Below are positions 48,996-58,000 of a DNA stretch of 64,000 nt, in pieces. This DNA is from Microbacterium candidum (GTDB taxonomy: Bacteria > Actinomycetota > Actinomycetes > Actinomycetales > Microbacteriaceae). How positions within the stretch are numbered: position 1 is the first letter of the stretch; each line of letters opens with the position of its first letter. Location: positions 321,623-385,622 of the forward strand of contig NZ_JASXSZ010000005.1 in assembly GCF_030315975.1 (NCBI RefSeq), written 5' to 3'. A program made the translations under genes and the position numbers. Below the pieces are notes generated by a model, which ran no database searches, had not been told where the DNA came from, and saw only the letters and a list, made by a program, of their open reading frames with translations.

Positions 48996-50539
48996 GGCTG
49001 GCGCTCCTGGCGGGAGCGTTCCGAGGACCTCGTCCGCACGTGGTCCGCGCGTGGCTCGGCCTCATTGCGCTCGCCGCGGTCGTCATCGCGACCGGCGGGA
49101 TGCTGCTGACCCTGCGGACCGCGTCCGATGACGCCGTCCTCGTCGTCACGGTACTCGGCGGCGCGGCTGTCGCCGCGAGCTTCCTGCTCGTGCCGCTCAT
49201 CGTCGGCGTCGAGGATCAGCTCGACCCCCGAAGGTTCACCATCTTCGGCCCCGACGCCCGATCGCTCGCTGTGACGACCGGTCTCGCCGGGCTCATCAGC
49301 ATCCCGGTGCTCGCCGTCGCGATCCTCGGCGGATGCCTCGTCGCGGTCTGGTCGGCTCACGGCGTGCCCATCCCCGTCGGCATCCTGGCGGCTCTCGCGG
49401 CGATCGTGACCTGTTCGCTGTTCGCGCGGATCGGGATGGCGTTCGCAGCGCTCGTCCTGCGCGAGCGTCGTTCGCGGGAACTGTCGAGCGCCTTCGCGAT
49501 CCTCATCATCGTCGTCGCGGTCCCCGCGAGCATCTTCTTCGCCTCGCTGGAGTGGCGCGGACACGTCCCGACCCAGCTCGTCGAAGCCGCGACGGTCATC
49601 GCGCACACGCCGCTCGGTGCCGCGTGGGCGATCCCTGCCCTCGCGCCGACCGGGGGAGCCGCACCCGCTTGGGCCGTCGTGGTGGCGATCCTCTCGCTCG
49701 CGGGACTCGCCGCGATCTGGTGGTGGCTCTCGGCCGCGATGCTCACCGCCCCCGAGCGGCCCGTCGCGGCCCGCGAGCGCGGCGGGCTCGGCTGGTTCGC
49801 CGTCGCGCCGGGCACGCCGGGAGGGGCCGTCGCCGCGCGCAGCCTCGTGTACTGGCTGCACGATCGGCGCTACATGGCGAACATCCTCGTGGTCCCGGTC
49901 GCAGCGCTCCTCGCGATCGTCCCTCCGCTCATCGCCGGCGTCCCCGTCGAGGTCGCTGTGCTCGTACCGCTTCCGATCCTCGCGCTCTTCTTCGGCTGGC
50001 TGCCGCACGATGACCTCGCGTACGACTCGACCGCGCTGTGGCTGCACATCGCGAGCGGCGTGCGCGGTGCCGCCGATCGGATCGGGCGGCTCGTGCCTGT
50101 GCTGCTCGTGGGCATCCCCGTCCTGGCCGTCGCGGTGCCCGTCGCCGTGGCGATCCACGGCCGCTGGGCCGTGCTCCCCGCCGCCGTCGGCGCGTGTGCA
50201 GCACTGTTCCTCAGCGGCCTCGGCCTCTCCAGCATTGCGTCGGTGCTGTCTCCGTACGCCGTGTCGCGCCCCGGCGACAGCCCGTTCCGTCAGCCGCAGC
50301 GATCGGGATCCTCGGCAGGCGTGGCTCAAGGGCTCGTCCTGCTCGGTGCGATCGTCGTCAGCTCGCCGGTGCTGTGGTGGGCGTGGCTCGCGGTGACCGG
50401 TCGGGTGGAGTTCTCGGCCGCGGCCCTGTGGGGAGGAATCGCGATCGGCGTCGCCGTGCTCGTCGCGGGCGTGCTCGTCGGCGCGAACGCGTACGAGCGG
50501 CGCACGGGGGCGCTGATGGAGTTCGCCGAGTCGACCTAG
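48971..50539 (+). CDS. ABC exporter membrane subunit
   Basis: A 522-residue protein with about twelve hydrophobic helices (for example LIALAAVVIATGGMLLTL and LILFF-type segments; VVVAILSLAGLAAIWWWL in the middle). It has no ATPase motif. The GTG start at MAAHVLRLRL overlaps the last 25 bases of the ATPase gene in another frame; the alternative is a CTG slightly later. It probably forms the translocation path with the preceding ATPase. It resembles large ABC-2 permeases of unknown cargo. A hairpin terminator follows at once. Confidence 0.82.
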   Translation: MAAHVLRLRLALLAGAFRGPRPHVVRAWLGLIALAAVVIATGGMLLTLRTASDDAVLVVTVLGGAAVAASFLLVPLIVGVEDQLDPRRFTIFGPDARSLAVTTGLAGLISIPVLAVAILGGCLVAVWSAHGVPIPVGILAALAAIVTCSLFARIGMAFAALVLRERRSRELSSAFAILIIVVAVPASIFFASLEWRGHVPTQLVEAATVIAHTPLGAAWAIPALAPTGGAAPAWAVVVAILSLAGLAAIWWWLSAAMLTAPERPVAARERGGLGWFAVAPGTPGGAVAARSLVYWLHDRRYMANILVVPVAALLAIVPPLIAGVPVEVAVLVPLPILALFFGWLPHDDLAYDSTALWLHIASGVRGAADRIGRLVPVLLVGIPVLAVAVPVAVAIHGRWAVLPAAVGACAALFLSGLGLSSIASVLSPYAVSRPGDSPFRQPQRSGSSAGVAQGLVLLGAIVVSSPVLWWAWLAVTGRVEFSAAALWGGIAIGVAVLVAGVLVGANAYERRTGALMEFAEST

Positions 50540-50540
50540 C

Positions 50541-50560
50541 GGGGCGCTTTCTGCCGCCCC
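50541..50560 (+). terminator. Terminator after the ABC exporter operon
   Basis: GGGGCG-CTTTCTGC-CGCCCC, a 6-bp stem (7 with flanking C:G) two bases after the stop codon. Confidence 0.6.
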
Positions 50561-50570
50561 GGTTGCCGAC

Positions 50571-50620
50571 TTGCGGCATATGGCGGTCATCGAGGCCCGC
50601 AAAGTCGCCATCTGCCGCAA
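50571..50620. repeat. Long imperfect palindrome, REP-like intergenic element
   Basis: TTGCGGCATATGGCG (50571-50585) and CGCCATCTGCCGCAA (50606-50620) pair over 15 bases with one mismatch around a 20-base loop. Secondary pairing of GACTTGCGG with CCGCAAAGTC crosses it. It is noncoding and lies between a terminator and a promoter. Confidence 0.55.
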
Positions 50621-50675
50621 CTCGATGGATGTCGACCCGGCCCACGGGGCCGCCCTCCGTGCCGATCTGCGCGGT

Positions 50676-50681
50676 TAGACT
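50676..50681 (+). promoter_or_regulatory. -10 box TAGACT of the leaderless DUF3039 gene
   Basis: TAGACT, seven bases, ATG; no ribosome site. Confidence 0.5.
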
Positions 50682-50688
50682 TTCCGAC

Positions 50689-50955
50689 ATGAGCACGCCG
50701 CTGGACAGCCCCGATCAGGGAGGGCTCACCGTCCTCGACCGAGAGCTCGAAGAGCTCCTGCGCGAGGAGCACATCGAGCCCGGCGACCACGAGCGGTTCT
50801 CGCATTACGTGAAGAAGGACAAGATCCTCGAGTCGGCACTGACCGGCAAGCCCGTGAAGGCGCTGTGCGGCAAGAAATGGACGCCCGGGCGCGACCCGGA
50901 GAAGTTCCCGATCTGCCCCACGTGCAAGGAGATCTACGACCGCATGATGGGCTGA
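50689..50955 (+). CDS. DUF3039 family protein
   Basis: An 88-residue protein with the family core ALTGKPVKALCGKKWTPGRD and a zinc-knuckle-like CPTC near the C-terminus (one further Cys in ALCG). It is conserved in actinobacteria, function unknown; the cysteines suggest metal binding. It converges on pncB with a seven-base gap. The start is taken at MSTPLDSPDQGG, the first ATG after the TAGACT box. Confidence 0.87.
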   Translation: MSTPLDSPDQGGLTVLDRELEELLREEHIEPGDHERFSHYVKKDKILESALTGKPVKALCGKKWTPGRDPEKFPICPTCKEIYDRMMG

Positions 50956-50962
50956 GAGCCCG

Positions 50963-52291
50963 TCAGTCGAGGTCGACCCACACCGTCGGGATCGCAGGAT
51001 CCGCTCGGCTGAGCGCCAGCGCGCGGACCGGGAGTTCCTCACGGACCGTCGCGTGATGCGCACGCGCGGCCGCGACGCCCGATGCCCCCTCGAAACCGGG
51101 GGCGATCTCGCCGTCGACGACGAACGCGGTCTGCAGCCCGCGTGCGTCATCCCGGGCCCTCGGAGCCTCCTCGAAGCCGTCGGCCACGACGATCGTCTCG
51201 CTCGTGGCGGTGCCGCGGTCGAGCGTGCGGAACGCGGTCTTGCGGCCGCCCTTGGACACCTTGTCCGCGGACGCCTTCGCGACGGGCACCCAGGAGCCGG
51301 CGGCATCCTGGCGTGCCACCAGTTTGTAGACGAGTCCGGCGGTCGGCGTGCCCGATCCGGTCACGACCGACGTTCCGACGCCGTACGCGTCCACGGGGGA
51401 TGCGGCCAGGGCGGCGATCGCGTACTCGTCGAGGTCGCTCGTCACCGTGATGCGGGTGCCGGTCGCGCCCAGCGCGTCGAGCTGGCCGCGCACCTCGGCG
51501 GCCACGATCGGCAGGTCTCCGGAGTCGATGCGCACGCCGCCGAGGCCGGTTCCGGCGACGCGGATGGCGGTCTCGACGCCGCTGCGGATGTCGTAGGTGT
51601 CGATGAGGAGCGTCGTGTCGAGCCCGAGGGCGTCCACCTGCGCGCGGAAGGCGTCCTCCTCGGAGTCGTGGAGGAGCGTCCATGAATGGGCGGCCGTCCC
51701 CATGGTGGGGATGCCCCAGCGCCGTCCCGCCTCGAGGTTGCTCGTCGCGCCGAAGCCTGCGATGAACGCGGCGCGCGCGGCGGCGACCGCCGACTGCTCC
51801 CCGGCCCTGCGCGAGCCCATCTCGGCGAGCGGACGATCGCCGGCGGCGATGCTCATGCGTGCGGCGGCCGTCGCGACGGCCGAGTCGTAGTTGAGCACGG
51901 AGAGTGCGAGGGTCTCGAGCACGACCGCTTCGGCGAAGGTCCCCTCGACCGTGAGGATCGGCGAGCCGGGGAAGTACAGCTCGCCCTCGCGGTAGCCGGT
52001 GATCGTGCCGGTGAACCGCCACTCCTCCAGATACGCCAGGGTCGGCGCATCCACGGCGCGCGTGTCGCGGAGGAAGCGCAGCTCGTCCTCGCCGAAGCGG
52101 AAGTCGCGCAGCAGCGACAGAAGGCGCCCCGTGCCCACGACGACGCCGAAGCGCCGTCCGCCGGACAGCCGGCGCGTGAACAGGTCGAAGACGCAGCGGC
52201 GGGAGGCCGTGCCGTCGCGCAGCGCCGCGTCGAGCATCGTCAGCTCGTACCGGTCGGTCAGCAGGGCCGAGGAGGGCGGAGAGGCGCTCAT
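50963..52291 (-). CDS. pncB: Nicotinate phosphoribosyltransferase
   Basis: A 442-residue type II phosphoribosyltransferase of the NAD salvage pathway: nicotinate plus PRPP plus ATP gives nicotinate mononucleotide. Motifs include LTDRYELTML, EMGSRRAGE, GTAAHSWTLLHD with the phosphorylated His region, LLIDTYDIRSGV and GVRIDSGDL. Full length. Leaderless ATG: TAGGCT, six bases, start. Divergent from murI with only 38 bases between start codons, as in related actinobacteria. Confidence 0.94.
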   Translation of the reverse strand: MSASPPSSALLTDRYELTMLDAALRDGTASRRCVFDLFTRRLSGGRRFGVVVGTGRLLSLLRDFRFGEDELRFLRDTRAVDAPTLAYLEEWRFTGTITGYREGELYFPGSPILTVEGTFAEAVVLETLALSVLNYDSAVATAAARMSIAAGDRPLAEMGSRRAGEQSAVAAARAAFIAGFGATSNLEAGRRWGIPTMGTAAHSWTLLHDSEEDAFRAQVDALGLDTTLLIDTYDIRSGVETAIRVAGTGLGGVRIDSGDLPIVAAEVRGQLDALGATGTRITVTSDLDEYAIAALAASPVDAYGVGTSVVTGSGTPTAGLVYKLVARQDAAGSWVPVAKASADKVSKGGRKTAFRTLDRGTATSETIVVADGFEEAPRARDDARGLQTAFVVDGEIAPGFEGASGVAAARAHHATVREELPVRALALSRADPAIPTVWVDLD

Positions 52292-52297
52292 GCGCGT

Positions 52298-52321
52298 AGC
52301 CTACTGAGGCCCCGGTAGGCT
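52298..52321. promoter_or_regulatory. Back-to-back leaderless promoters of pncB and murI
   Basis: AGCCTA (52298-52303, the pncB -10 TAGGCT on the other strand) and TAGGCT (52316-52321, murI) are separated by 12 bp, so each -35 must lie inside the other promoter. murI starts eight bases after its box, pncB six. Confidence 0.6.
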
Positions 52322-52329
52322 GGTCGATC

Positions 52330-53151
52330 GTGACAGACGCGCCGATCGGAATCTTCGACTCCGGAGTCGGCGGGCTCACCGTGGCTCGGGCCGTATCGGC
52401 CCTGCTGCCTCGCGAGTCGATCCGCTACATCGGCGACACCGCGCATTCCCCTTACGGTCCGAAGCCGATCGCCGACGTCCGCCGGTACGCGCTCGAGGTG
52501 CTCGACACGCTCGTCGACGAAGGCGTGAAGATGCTCGTCATCGCGTGCAACACGGCGTCCGCAGCGATGCTCCGCGATGCGCGCGAGCGCTACGACGTCC
52601 CCGTCGTCGAGGTCATCGGCCCGGCCGTCCGCACGGCCATGTCCACGAGCCGGAGCGGCCGGATCGGTGTGATCGGCACGGCGGGCACGATCTCCTCCGG
52701 CGCCTACCAGGACATGCTGGAGGTCAACGAGCGGCTGACCGTGTTCGCCCAGGCGTGCCCCCGGTTCGTCGAGTTCGTCGAGGCGGGGATCACCGATTCG
52801 CCCGAGGTGCTCGCCATCGCCGAGGAGTATCTCGCGCCGCTGCGTCACGCCGGCGTCGACACCCTCGTCCTCGGGTGCACGCACTACCCGTTCCTCGAGG
52901 GCGCGATCAGCTACGTCATGGGTCCGGACGTCTCGCTCGTCTCGAGCGACACCGAGACCGCGAAGGACGTCTATCGTCAGCTGGTCTCCCGTGGACTCCT
53001 CGCGGGACCGGATGCGGTGGCGTCCCACGTCTACGAGGCCACCGGCGACTCCGCCGCCGACTTCATCCGACTCGCGCACCGGCTCATGGGCCGTGAGGTG
53101 CGCGATGTCACGCTCGTCCACACGGGTGCCATCGACCTGCCCAGGCACTGA
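52330..53151 (+). CDS. murI: Glutamate racemase
   Basis: A 273-residue cofactor-independent racemase supplying D-glutamate for peptidoglycan. The two catalytic cysteines are in [10 protein letters not shown] (near residue 77) and VLGCTHYP (near 183), with the start motif [15 protein letters not shown]. Full length, GTG start. It is first of a murI-rph-rdgB operon with 17 bases to rph, an order shared with mycobacteria (Rv1338-Rv1341). Confidence 0.95.
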   Translation: MTDAPIGIFDSGVGGLTVARAVSALLPRESIRYIGDTAHSPYGPKPIADVRRYALEVLDTLVDEGVKMLVIACNTASAAMLRDARERYDVPVVEVIGPAVRTAMSTSRSGRIGVIGTAGTISSGAYQDMLEVNERLTVFAQACPRFVEFVEAGITDSPEVLAIAEEYLAPLRHAGVDTLVLGCTHYPFLEGAISYVMGPDVSLVSSDTETAKDVYRQLVSRGLLAGPDAVASHVYEATGDSAADFIRLAHRLMGREVRDVTLVHTGAIDLPRH

Positions 53152-53168
53152 ACCACGGGAGATCACAC

Positions 53169-53915
53169 ATGAGCGACATCGTCCGCGCCGACGGCCGCAC
53201 GACGGACCAGCTGCGACCGGTGACCATCGAGCGAGGCTGGAGCAAGCAGGCCGAAGGGTCTGCGCTCATCTCGTTCGGCGACACGCGCGTGCTGTGCACG
53301 GCGTCCTTCACCAACGGCGTGCCGCGCTGGCTCACGGGCAAGGGGCGTGGCTGGGTGACCGCGGAGTATGCGATGCTCCCGCGTGCGACGAACGACCGCA
53401 GCGACCGCGAGTCGGTGAAGGGTCGTATCGGCGGCCGCACCCACGAGATCTCGCGCCTGATCGGCCGCGCCCTGCGCGCGGTCGTCGACACGAAGGCGCT
53501 CGGCGAGAACACCATCGTGATCGACTGCGACGTGCTGCAGGCGGACGGCGGAACCCGCACCGCCGCGATCACCGGGGCGTATGTGGCGCTCGCGGATGCG
53601 ATCGCGTGGGGCCGGGAGAAGAAGTTCATCGGCCAGAAGTCGCAGGTGCTGTTCGACTCCGTCGCCGCGGTGTCGGTGGGGATCATCGACGGCGCGCCGA
53701 TGCTCGACCTCGCCTACGTCGAGGACGTGCGCGCCGAGACCGACATGAACGTCGTCGTCACCGGTCGCGGCCTCTTCGTCGAGGTGCAGGGCACGGCCGA
53801 GGGGGCGCCGTTCGACAAGCGCGAGCTCGACGCCCTGCTGGAGCTCGGCGTCAACGGATGCGGCGAGCTGCGCGATCTCCAGACGGTGGCGCTGGAGGCG
53901 GGTTCGATCCCGTGA
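53169..53915 (+). CDS. rph: Ribonuclease PH
   Basis: A 248-residue phosphorolytic 3'-5' exoribonuclease that trims tRNA 3' ends. Family motifs are [35 protein letters not shown] in overlapping parts, [20 protein letters not shown] and [17 protein letters not shown]. The length is normal for the family. A short ribosome site GGGAG precedes the ATG. The last four bases overlap the rdgB start. Confidence 0.95.
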   Translation: MSDIVRADGRTTDQLRPVTIERGWSKQAEGSALISFGDTRVLCTASFTNGVPRWLTGKGRGWVTAEYAMLPRATNDRSDRESVKGRIGGRTHEISRLIGRALRAVVDTKALGENTIVIDCDVLQADGGTRTAAITGAYVALADAIAWGREKKFIGQKSQVLFDSVAAVSVGIIDGAPMLDLAYVEDVRAETDMNVVVTGRGLFVEVQGTAEGAPFDKRELDALLELGVNGCGELRDLQTVALEAGSIP

Positions 53916-54517
53916 GCGGGACGAAGCGGGTCGTCCTCGCGACCCACAATCCCCACAAGGTCGAGGAGTTCCAGGCGATCGTGAGCGCGACGCGCCCCGA
54001 TCTGGAGCTCGCCGGCTATGACGGTCCCGAACCGGTGGAAGACGGCGTGACGTTCGCCGAGAACGCCCTCATCAAGGCCCGCGCGGCCGCCGCGCACACC
54101 GGGGCCCCGGCGTTCGCGGACGACTCGGGCGTGAGCGTCGACGTGCTCGGCGGATCGCCCGGCATCTTCTCCGCGTACTGGGCGGGGCACGCGAAGGACC
54201 CGGTCGCGAACCGGCGCCTGCTCCTCGACCAGATCGCGGATATCGCGGACCCGCACCGGGCTGCACGGTTCGTGTCGGTCATCGCGCTCGTCACGCCCGA
54301 CGGTGCCGAGCGCACGGTCGAGGGAGTCTGGCCGGGAAGGATCGCGACCGCCGAGCGCGGCGACGGCGGATTCGGCTACGACCCGGTGTTCATCCCGGAC
54401 GGCCAGGATGCGGCATCCGAGCGCACCGTCGGCGAATGGACCGATGCGGAGAAGTCCGCGCAGTCGCACCGGGCGCGCGCATTCGCCCTGCTGGCACCCC
54501 TGCTCGCCGAGCTCTGA
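53912..54517 (+). CDS. rdgB: Non-canonical purine NTP pyrophosphatase (RdgB/HAM1)
   Basis: A 201-residue enzyme hydrolysing dITP and XTP to keep them out of DNA and RNA. Motifs: [12 protein letters not shown] at the start, [25 protein letters not shown], and GFGYDPVF near residue 155. The GTG start overlaps the rph stop (GTGA). It is last in the murI operon. Complete. Confidence 0.94.
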   Translation: MSGTKRVVLATHNPHKVEEFQAIVSATRPDLELAGYDGPEPVEDGVTFAENALIKARAAAAHTGAPAFADDSGVSVDVLGGSPGIFSAYWAGHAKDPVANRRLLLDQIADIADPHRAARFVSVIALVTPDGAERTVEGVWPGRIATAERGDGGFGYDPVFIPDGQDAASERTVGEWTDAEKSAQSHRARAFALLAPLLAEL

Positions 54518-54567
54518 CGCCCGTCGCCGGCGGCCCTGCGGTCGCCGGCCGAGAGGGCATCCGCAAC

Positions 54568-54582
54568 TGAGAGCGACTCTCA
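54568..54582. promoter_or_regulatory. Zur-like metalloregulator box upstream of the CDF exporter
   Basis: TGAGAGCGACTCTCA, six-base arms around a CGA centre, matching the TGAnAnCGAnTnTCA shape of actinobacterial Zur boxes. It is centred about 64 bases before the leaderless start, upstream of the -35, which suits an activator. Assignment inferred. Confidence 0.5.
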
Positions 54583-54626
54583 TTCCCGACTGCGGGGAAT
54601 CGCCCTCTGCACGCTGTGCGCCGCCA

Positions 54627-54632
54627 TAGCCT
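54627..54632 (+). promoter_or_regulatory. -10 box TAGCCT of the leaderless CDF exporter gene
   Basis: TAGCCT, six bases, ATG; no ribosome site. Confidence 0.5.
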
Positions 54633-54638
54633 GGTCAT

Positions 54639-55553
54639 ATGCACGACCACGCACCGGCCGGCGGAATCCGCGGCGCCTCGAATCGCAGGCTCCTCGCGCT
54701 CTCGTTGTGCATCACGAGCGTCGTCATGGTCGTGCAGATCGTCGGCTCGATCGTCTCCGGGTCTCTCGCCCTCCTCGCGGACGCGGCGCACATGTTCACC
54801 GACTCCGCGGCACTCATCGTCGCGCTCATCGCGAGCGCCGTCGCCGCACGGCCTGCGAACGAGCGACGGACGTTCGGCTACCAGCGCGCCGAGGTGTTCG
54901 GGGCGCTCATCAACGGCATCATCCTCATCGCCCTCTCGGCGTGGGTGGCCGTCGAGGGCGTCCTGCGCCTCCTCAATCCCGCCGAGAACCAGGTCGCAGC
55001 GGGGCCCATGCTCGTCGTCGCGATCATCGGCCTGTGTGCGAACGCGCTCGCCATGTGGCTGCTGTCGGTGGCGCAGAAGCACAGCATCAACGTGCGCGGC
55101 GCCTACCTCGAGGTGATGGGCGATCTGATCGGCTCCGCCGCCGTCATCCTGGCCGCCGTCATCATCCTGTTCACCGGATGGGCGCCGGCCGACGCCATCG
55201 CGTCGCTGTTCATCGCGGCGATGATCATCCCGCGCGCCATCGGCCTGCTGCGCGAGGTCTCATCGGTGCTGGCCGAGTCCGCGCCCAAGGGTGTGCACGT
55301 GCAGGAGATCCGCGACCACATGTGCACGACACCCGGCGTCGTCGACGTCCACGACGTCCACGTGTGGCAGCTCACGCGCGGGGCGCCGGTGTTCACGGCT
55401 CACGTCGTGGTCGAGGACGAAGCCCTCCGCGACGGGCGCGCGGGGGACATCCTCACGCGGCTGCAGTCGTGTCTGTCCTCGCATTTCGACGTCGAGCACT
55501 CGACGTTCCAGCTGGAGCCGGCCGGCCACGTCGAGCACGACGCGCACACCTAG
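54639..55553 (+). CDS. CDF family divalent metal exporter (CzcD/ZitB-like)
   Basis: A 304-residue protein with six membrane helices and a cytoplasmic C-terminal domain from about residue 215 containing HDVHVWQLTRG. Transport-site residues are His and Asp in ADAAHMFTDSA (TM2) and Asp in EVMGDLIGSA (TM5), where many zinc exporters have His instead of the Glu. His-rich ends (MHDHAP and HVEHDAHT) fit zinc handling. It moves Zn2+ or a similar ion out against protons. Its stop codon shares CTAG with ligD on the other strand. Confidence 0.9.
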   Translation: MHDHAPAGGIRGASNRRLLALSLCITSVVMVVQIVGSIVSGSLALLADAAHMFTDSAALIVALIASAVAARPANERRTFGYQRAEVFGALINGIILIALSAWVAVEGVLRLLNPAENQVAAGPMLVVAIIGLCANALAMWLLSVAQKHSINVRGAYLEVMGDLIGSAAVILAAVIILFTGWAPADAIASLFIAAMIIPRAIGLLREVSSVLAESAPKGVHVQEIRDHMCTTPGVVDVHDVHVWQLTRGAPVFTAHVVVEDEALRDGRAGDILTRLQSCLSSHFDVEHSTFQLEPAGHVEHDAHT

Positions 55554-57994
55554 CCTTCGACGATCACGTCGCCCGGTGTCTTGTCGGGGCGCAGGCCTCG
55601 CCAGCGCGCGTGCCGGAGGATGCCGCCCGGCGTGAGCTCCGCGTATTCGACTTCGGCCACGAGCTCGGGACGTACCCACAGTGCATCGGACGCATCCGCG
55701 GCCGGCACTCCGAGGAACGGCACGGCGTCGGTGCGCAACGGGTTCAGGAGCGCCTCGAGCCGTGCGAAGTCGCGGTCGGTGAATCCCGTGCCGACGCGCC
55801 CCGCGTAGCGGATGCCGTCCGGCCCCGGGATGCCGACCAGGAGCGACGCGATCGCGCGCCGGCCGGGCCGGATGCCGCCGATGACGACCTCCTGCGTTCG
55901 GGTGTGCTTGATCTTCAGCCAGTCGCCGCTGCGCATCCCGCGGCGATAGCGTCCCGCCGGGTTCTTGACGACGACGCCTTCGAGGCCCAGCGCCCGACTG
56001 CCGGCGAGCGCCGCCTCCACATCGTCGAACACGGGCGGCACGGAGAGCGGAGGGTGCAGGGGGAGTGACTCGAGGATGTCGCGGCGCTCGGCGAGAGTGG
56101 TCGCGCCGAGGTCGCGGCCCGCGTATGAGATCGCGTCGAACAGGTACAGTTGGACGGGTGTGCGCGGAGTCTCGGCGGCGATCTCCCGGGGCTTCGTGAG
56201 GTTCATCCGGTTCTGCAGACGGGTGAAGCTCGGCCTCCCGCTCGCGTCGAGCGCGACGATCTCGCCGTCCACGACGACGGGCTCGGGACCGAGCCGGGCG
56301 GCGGCGAGCTCGGGGTAGACGGCTGTGACGTCGCGGCCGCTGCGCGTGAACAGGCGCAGGTGCCCGCCGTCCCACACGCCGATCGCGCGGATGCCGTCCC
56401 ATTTCGCCTCCACCCACGCCGCACCGTCGGGCGCCGCCCATCTCCGGGCGGCGGCCTGCGCGATCGCCGGCGTCGCGGTCTCGGCGAGCATCGGCCTGAC
56501 GTCGAGCGACTCGGGCACGGCGGCGACGGCGTCGAGGAGCTCGGGGACCGTGCGGTCGTCGGCCTGGTCGGAGGCGAGGACCGTCGCGCCGTCGTGCTGC
56601 GGGTTGCCCTCGGCATCCGCTTTCATCCGGTGCAGCAGCCACGACGACTTCTCGCCGTCGCCCTGCGTGCGGATGAGGGCGATGCGCACGCGGCCGAGCG
56701 GGCCGCCGGGACGGCCCTCGAGGGTGGCGATGACCTCGTCGTCGCGCCATTTCTCGAGGTCGTAGCGGCCGTCGTCCCAGATCGTCACCGACCCTGCGCC
56801 GTATTCTCCCCGCGGAATGGTCCCCTCGAACGAGCCGTACTCGATCGGGTGGTCCTCCGTCATGATCGCGAGGCTGTTGCGTCCCGGGGTCGGCGGCACC
56901 CCCTTCGGCACCGCCCAGCTGACGAAGACGCCGTCGTGCTCGAGGCGGAAGTCCCAGTGCAGGGCGGTGGCGTGGTGCTCCTGGATGACGAAGCGCGGGC
57001 GCTCGCCCGGGGGCGTCGCCGCGGCGAGGGGGTTGGAGGGGACGGGCTCGGGGGTGCGGCCCGCCGTGCGCTTCGCGATGTAGGCGCTCAGCGGGCCGTC
57101 GGCGGCGGCCCGACCCCCTGCGTGGAACCCGATGGCGCTCAGCGGGTCGCCGATCTCCTCCGCCCGCGCGAGCACCTCGTCGAAGGTGAGATGCCGCAGC
57201 GCCGGCTCGTCCAGCTCCTGCCACGTGCGGGGGGCCGCCACCGTGGGCTGCGACCGGCCGCGCAGCGAGTACGGCGCGATCGTCGTCTTCGATCCGTTGT
57301 TCTGGCTCCAGTCGATGAACACGCGCCCCGGCCGTACGGCCTTCGACATCGCGCTCACGACGAGATCGCCGTGGTCGGCCTCGATGGCGCGGGCGAGCTC
57401 GTGCGCGACGGCGGTCACCTGCTCGCTCGTCTGGCCGCCGGGGAGGGCCGCATAGAGATGGATGCCCTTCGAGCCGCTCGTGACGGGAAGCGGCTCGAGG
57501 CCCATGTCCTCGAGGATCTCCCGCGCCCATCGGGCGACGACGGCGCATTCGGTCAAACCGGTGCCCGGACCCGGGTCGAAATCGAGGACGAGCCGGTCCG
57601 GTTCGGCGCGCCCGCCGTCGGGCGTGAACCGCCACTGCGGAACGTGCAGCTCGAGGCTCGCGACCTGTGCGAGGTAGACGAGGGTCGCGACATCGTCGAC
57701 GAGCGGATAGTCCTTCGCGCCGGTGGAGTGGTCGATCGGAATGCGGCGCACCCAATCCGGTGCGCCGGCCTCGAGATCCTTCGCGAAGAACGAAGGACCC
57801 TCGACCCCTTCCGGCCAGCGCCGACGCGTGACCGGACGGTCAGTGACGTGGGGAAGGAGGAACGTCGCGATGCGGGCGTAGTAGTCGATCACCTCGCCCT
57901 TGGTCGTGCCCGTCTCGGGATACAGCACCTTGTCCAGGTTGGAGATGCGCAGGCGACGCCCGCCGACACGGACGGGAGTGTCACCACCAGGCAT
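55550..57994 (-). CDS. ligD: ATP-dependent DNA ligase LigD (POL-PE-LIG order)
   Basis: An 814-residue NHEJ enzyme. Residues 1-300 are the primase-polymerase (LDFDPGPGTG metal motif, SGSKGIHLYA). Residues 320-470 are the 3'-phosphoesterase (HHATALHWDFRLEHDG). Residues 500-814 are the ligase with the adenylated Lys531 in EAKWDGIRA and GEIVALD. This order is the actinobacterial one; Pseudomonas has a different order. It fills, trims and seals broken ends held by Ku. Leaderless ATG (TAGCCT, six bases). Divergent from ku across 46 bases. Confidence 0.95.
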   Translation of the reverse strand: MPGGDTPVRVGGRRLRISNLDKVLYPETGTTKGEVIDYYARIATFLLPHVTDRPVTRRRWPEGVEGPSFFAKDLEAGAPDWVRRIPIDHSTGAKDYPLVDDVATLVYLAQVASLELHVPQWRFTPDGGRAEPDRLVLDFDPGPGTGLTECAVVARWAREILEDMGLEPLPVTSGSKGIHLYAALPGGQTSEQVTAVAHELARAIEADHGDLVVSAMSKAVRPGRVFIDWSQNNGSKTTIAPYSLRGRSQPTVAAPRTWQELDEPALRHLTFDEVLARAEEIGDPLSAIGFHAGGRAAADGPLSAYIAKRTAGRTPEPVPSNPLAAATPPGERPRFVIQEHHATALHWDFRLEHDGVFVSWAVPKGVPPTPGRNSLAIMTEDHPIEYGSFEGTIPRGEYGAGSVTIWDDGRYDLEKWRDDEVIATLEGRPGGPLGRVRIALIRTQGDGEKSSWLLHRMKADAEGNPQHDGATVLASDQADDRTVPELLDAVAAVPESLDVRPMLAETATPAIAQAAARRWAAPDGAAWVEAKWDGIRAIGVWDGGHLRLFTRSGRDVTAVYPELAAARLGPEPVVVDGEIVALDASGRPSFTRLQNRMNLTKPREIAAETPRTPVQLYLFDAISYAGRDLGATTLAERRDILESLPLHPPLSVPPVFDDVEAALAGSRALGLEGVVVKNPAGRYRRGMRSGDWLKIKHTRTQEVVIGGIRPGRRAIASLLVGIPGPDGIRYAGRVGTGFTDRDFARLEALLNPLRTDAVPFLGVPAADASDALWVRPELVAEVEYAELTPGGILRHARWRGLRPDKTPGDVIVEG

Positions 57995-58000
57995 GACGCC

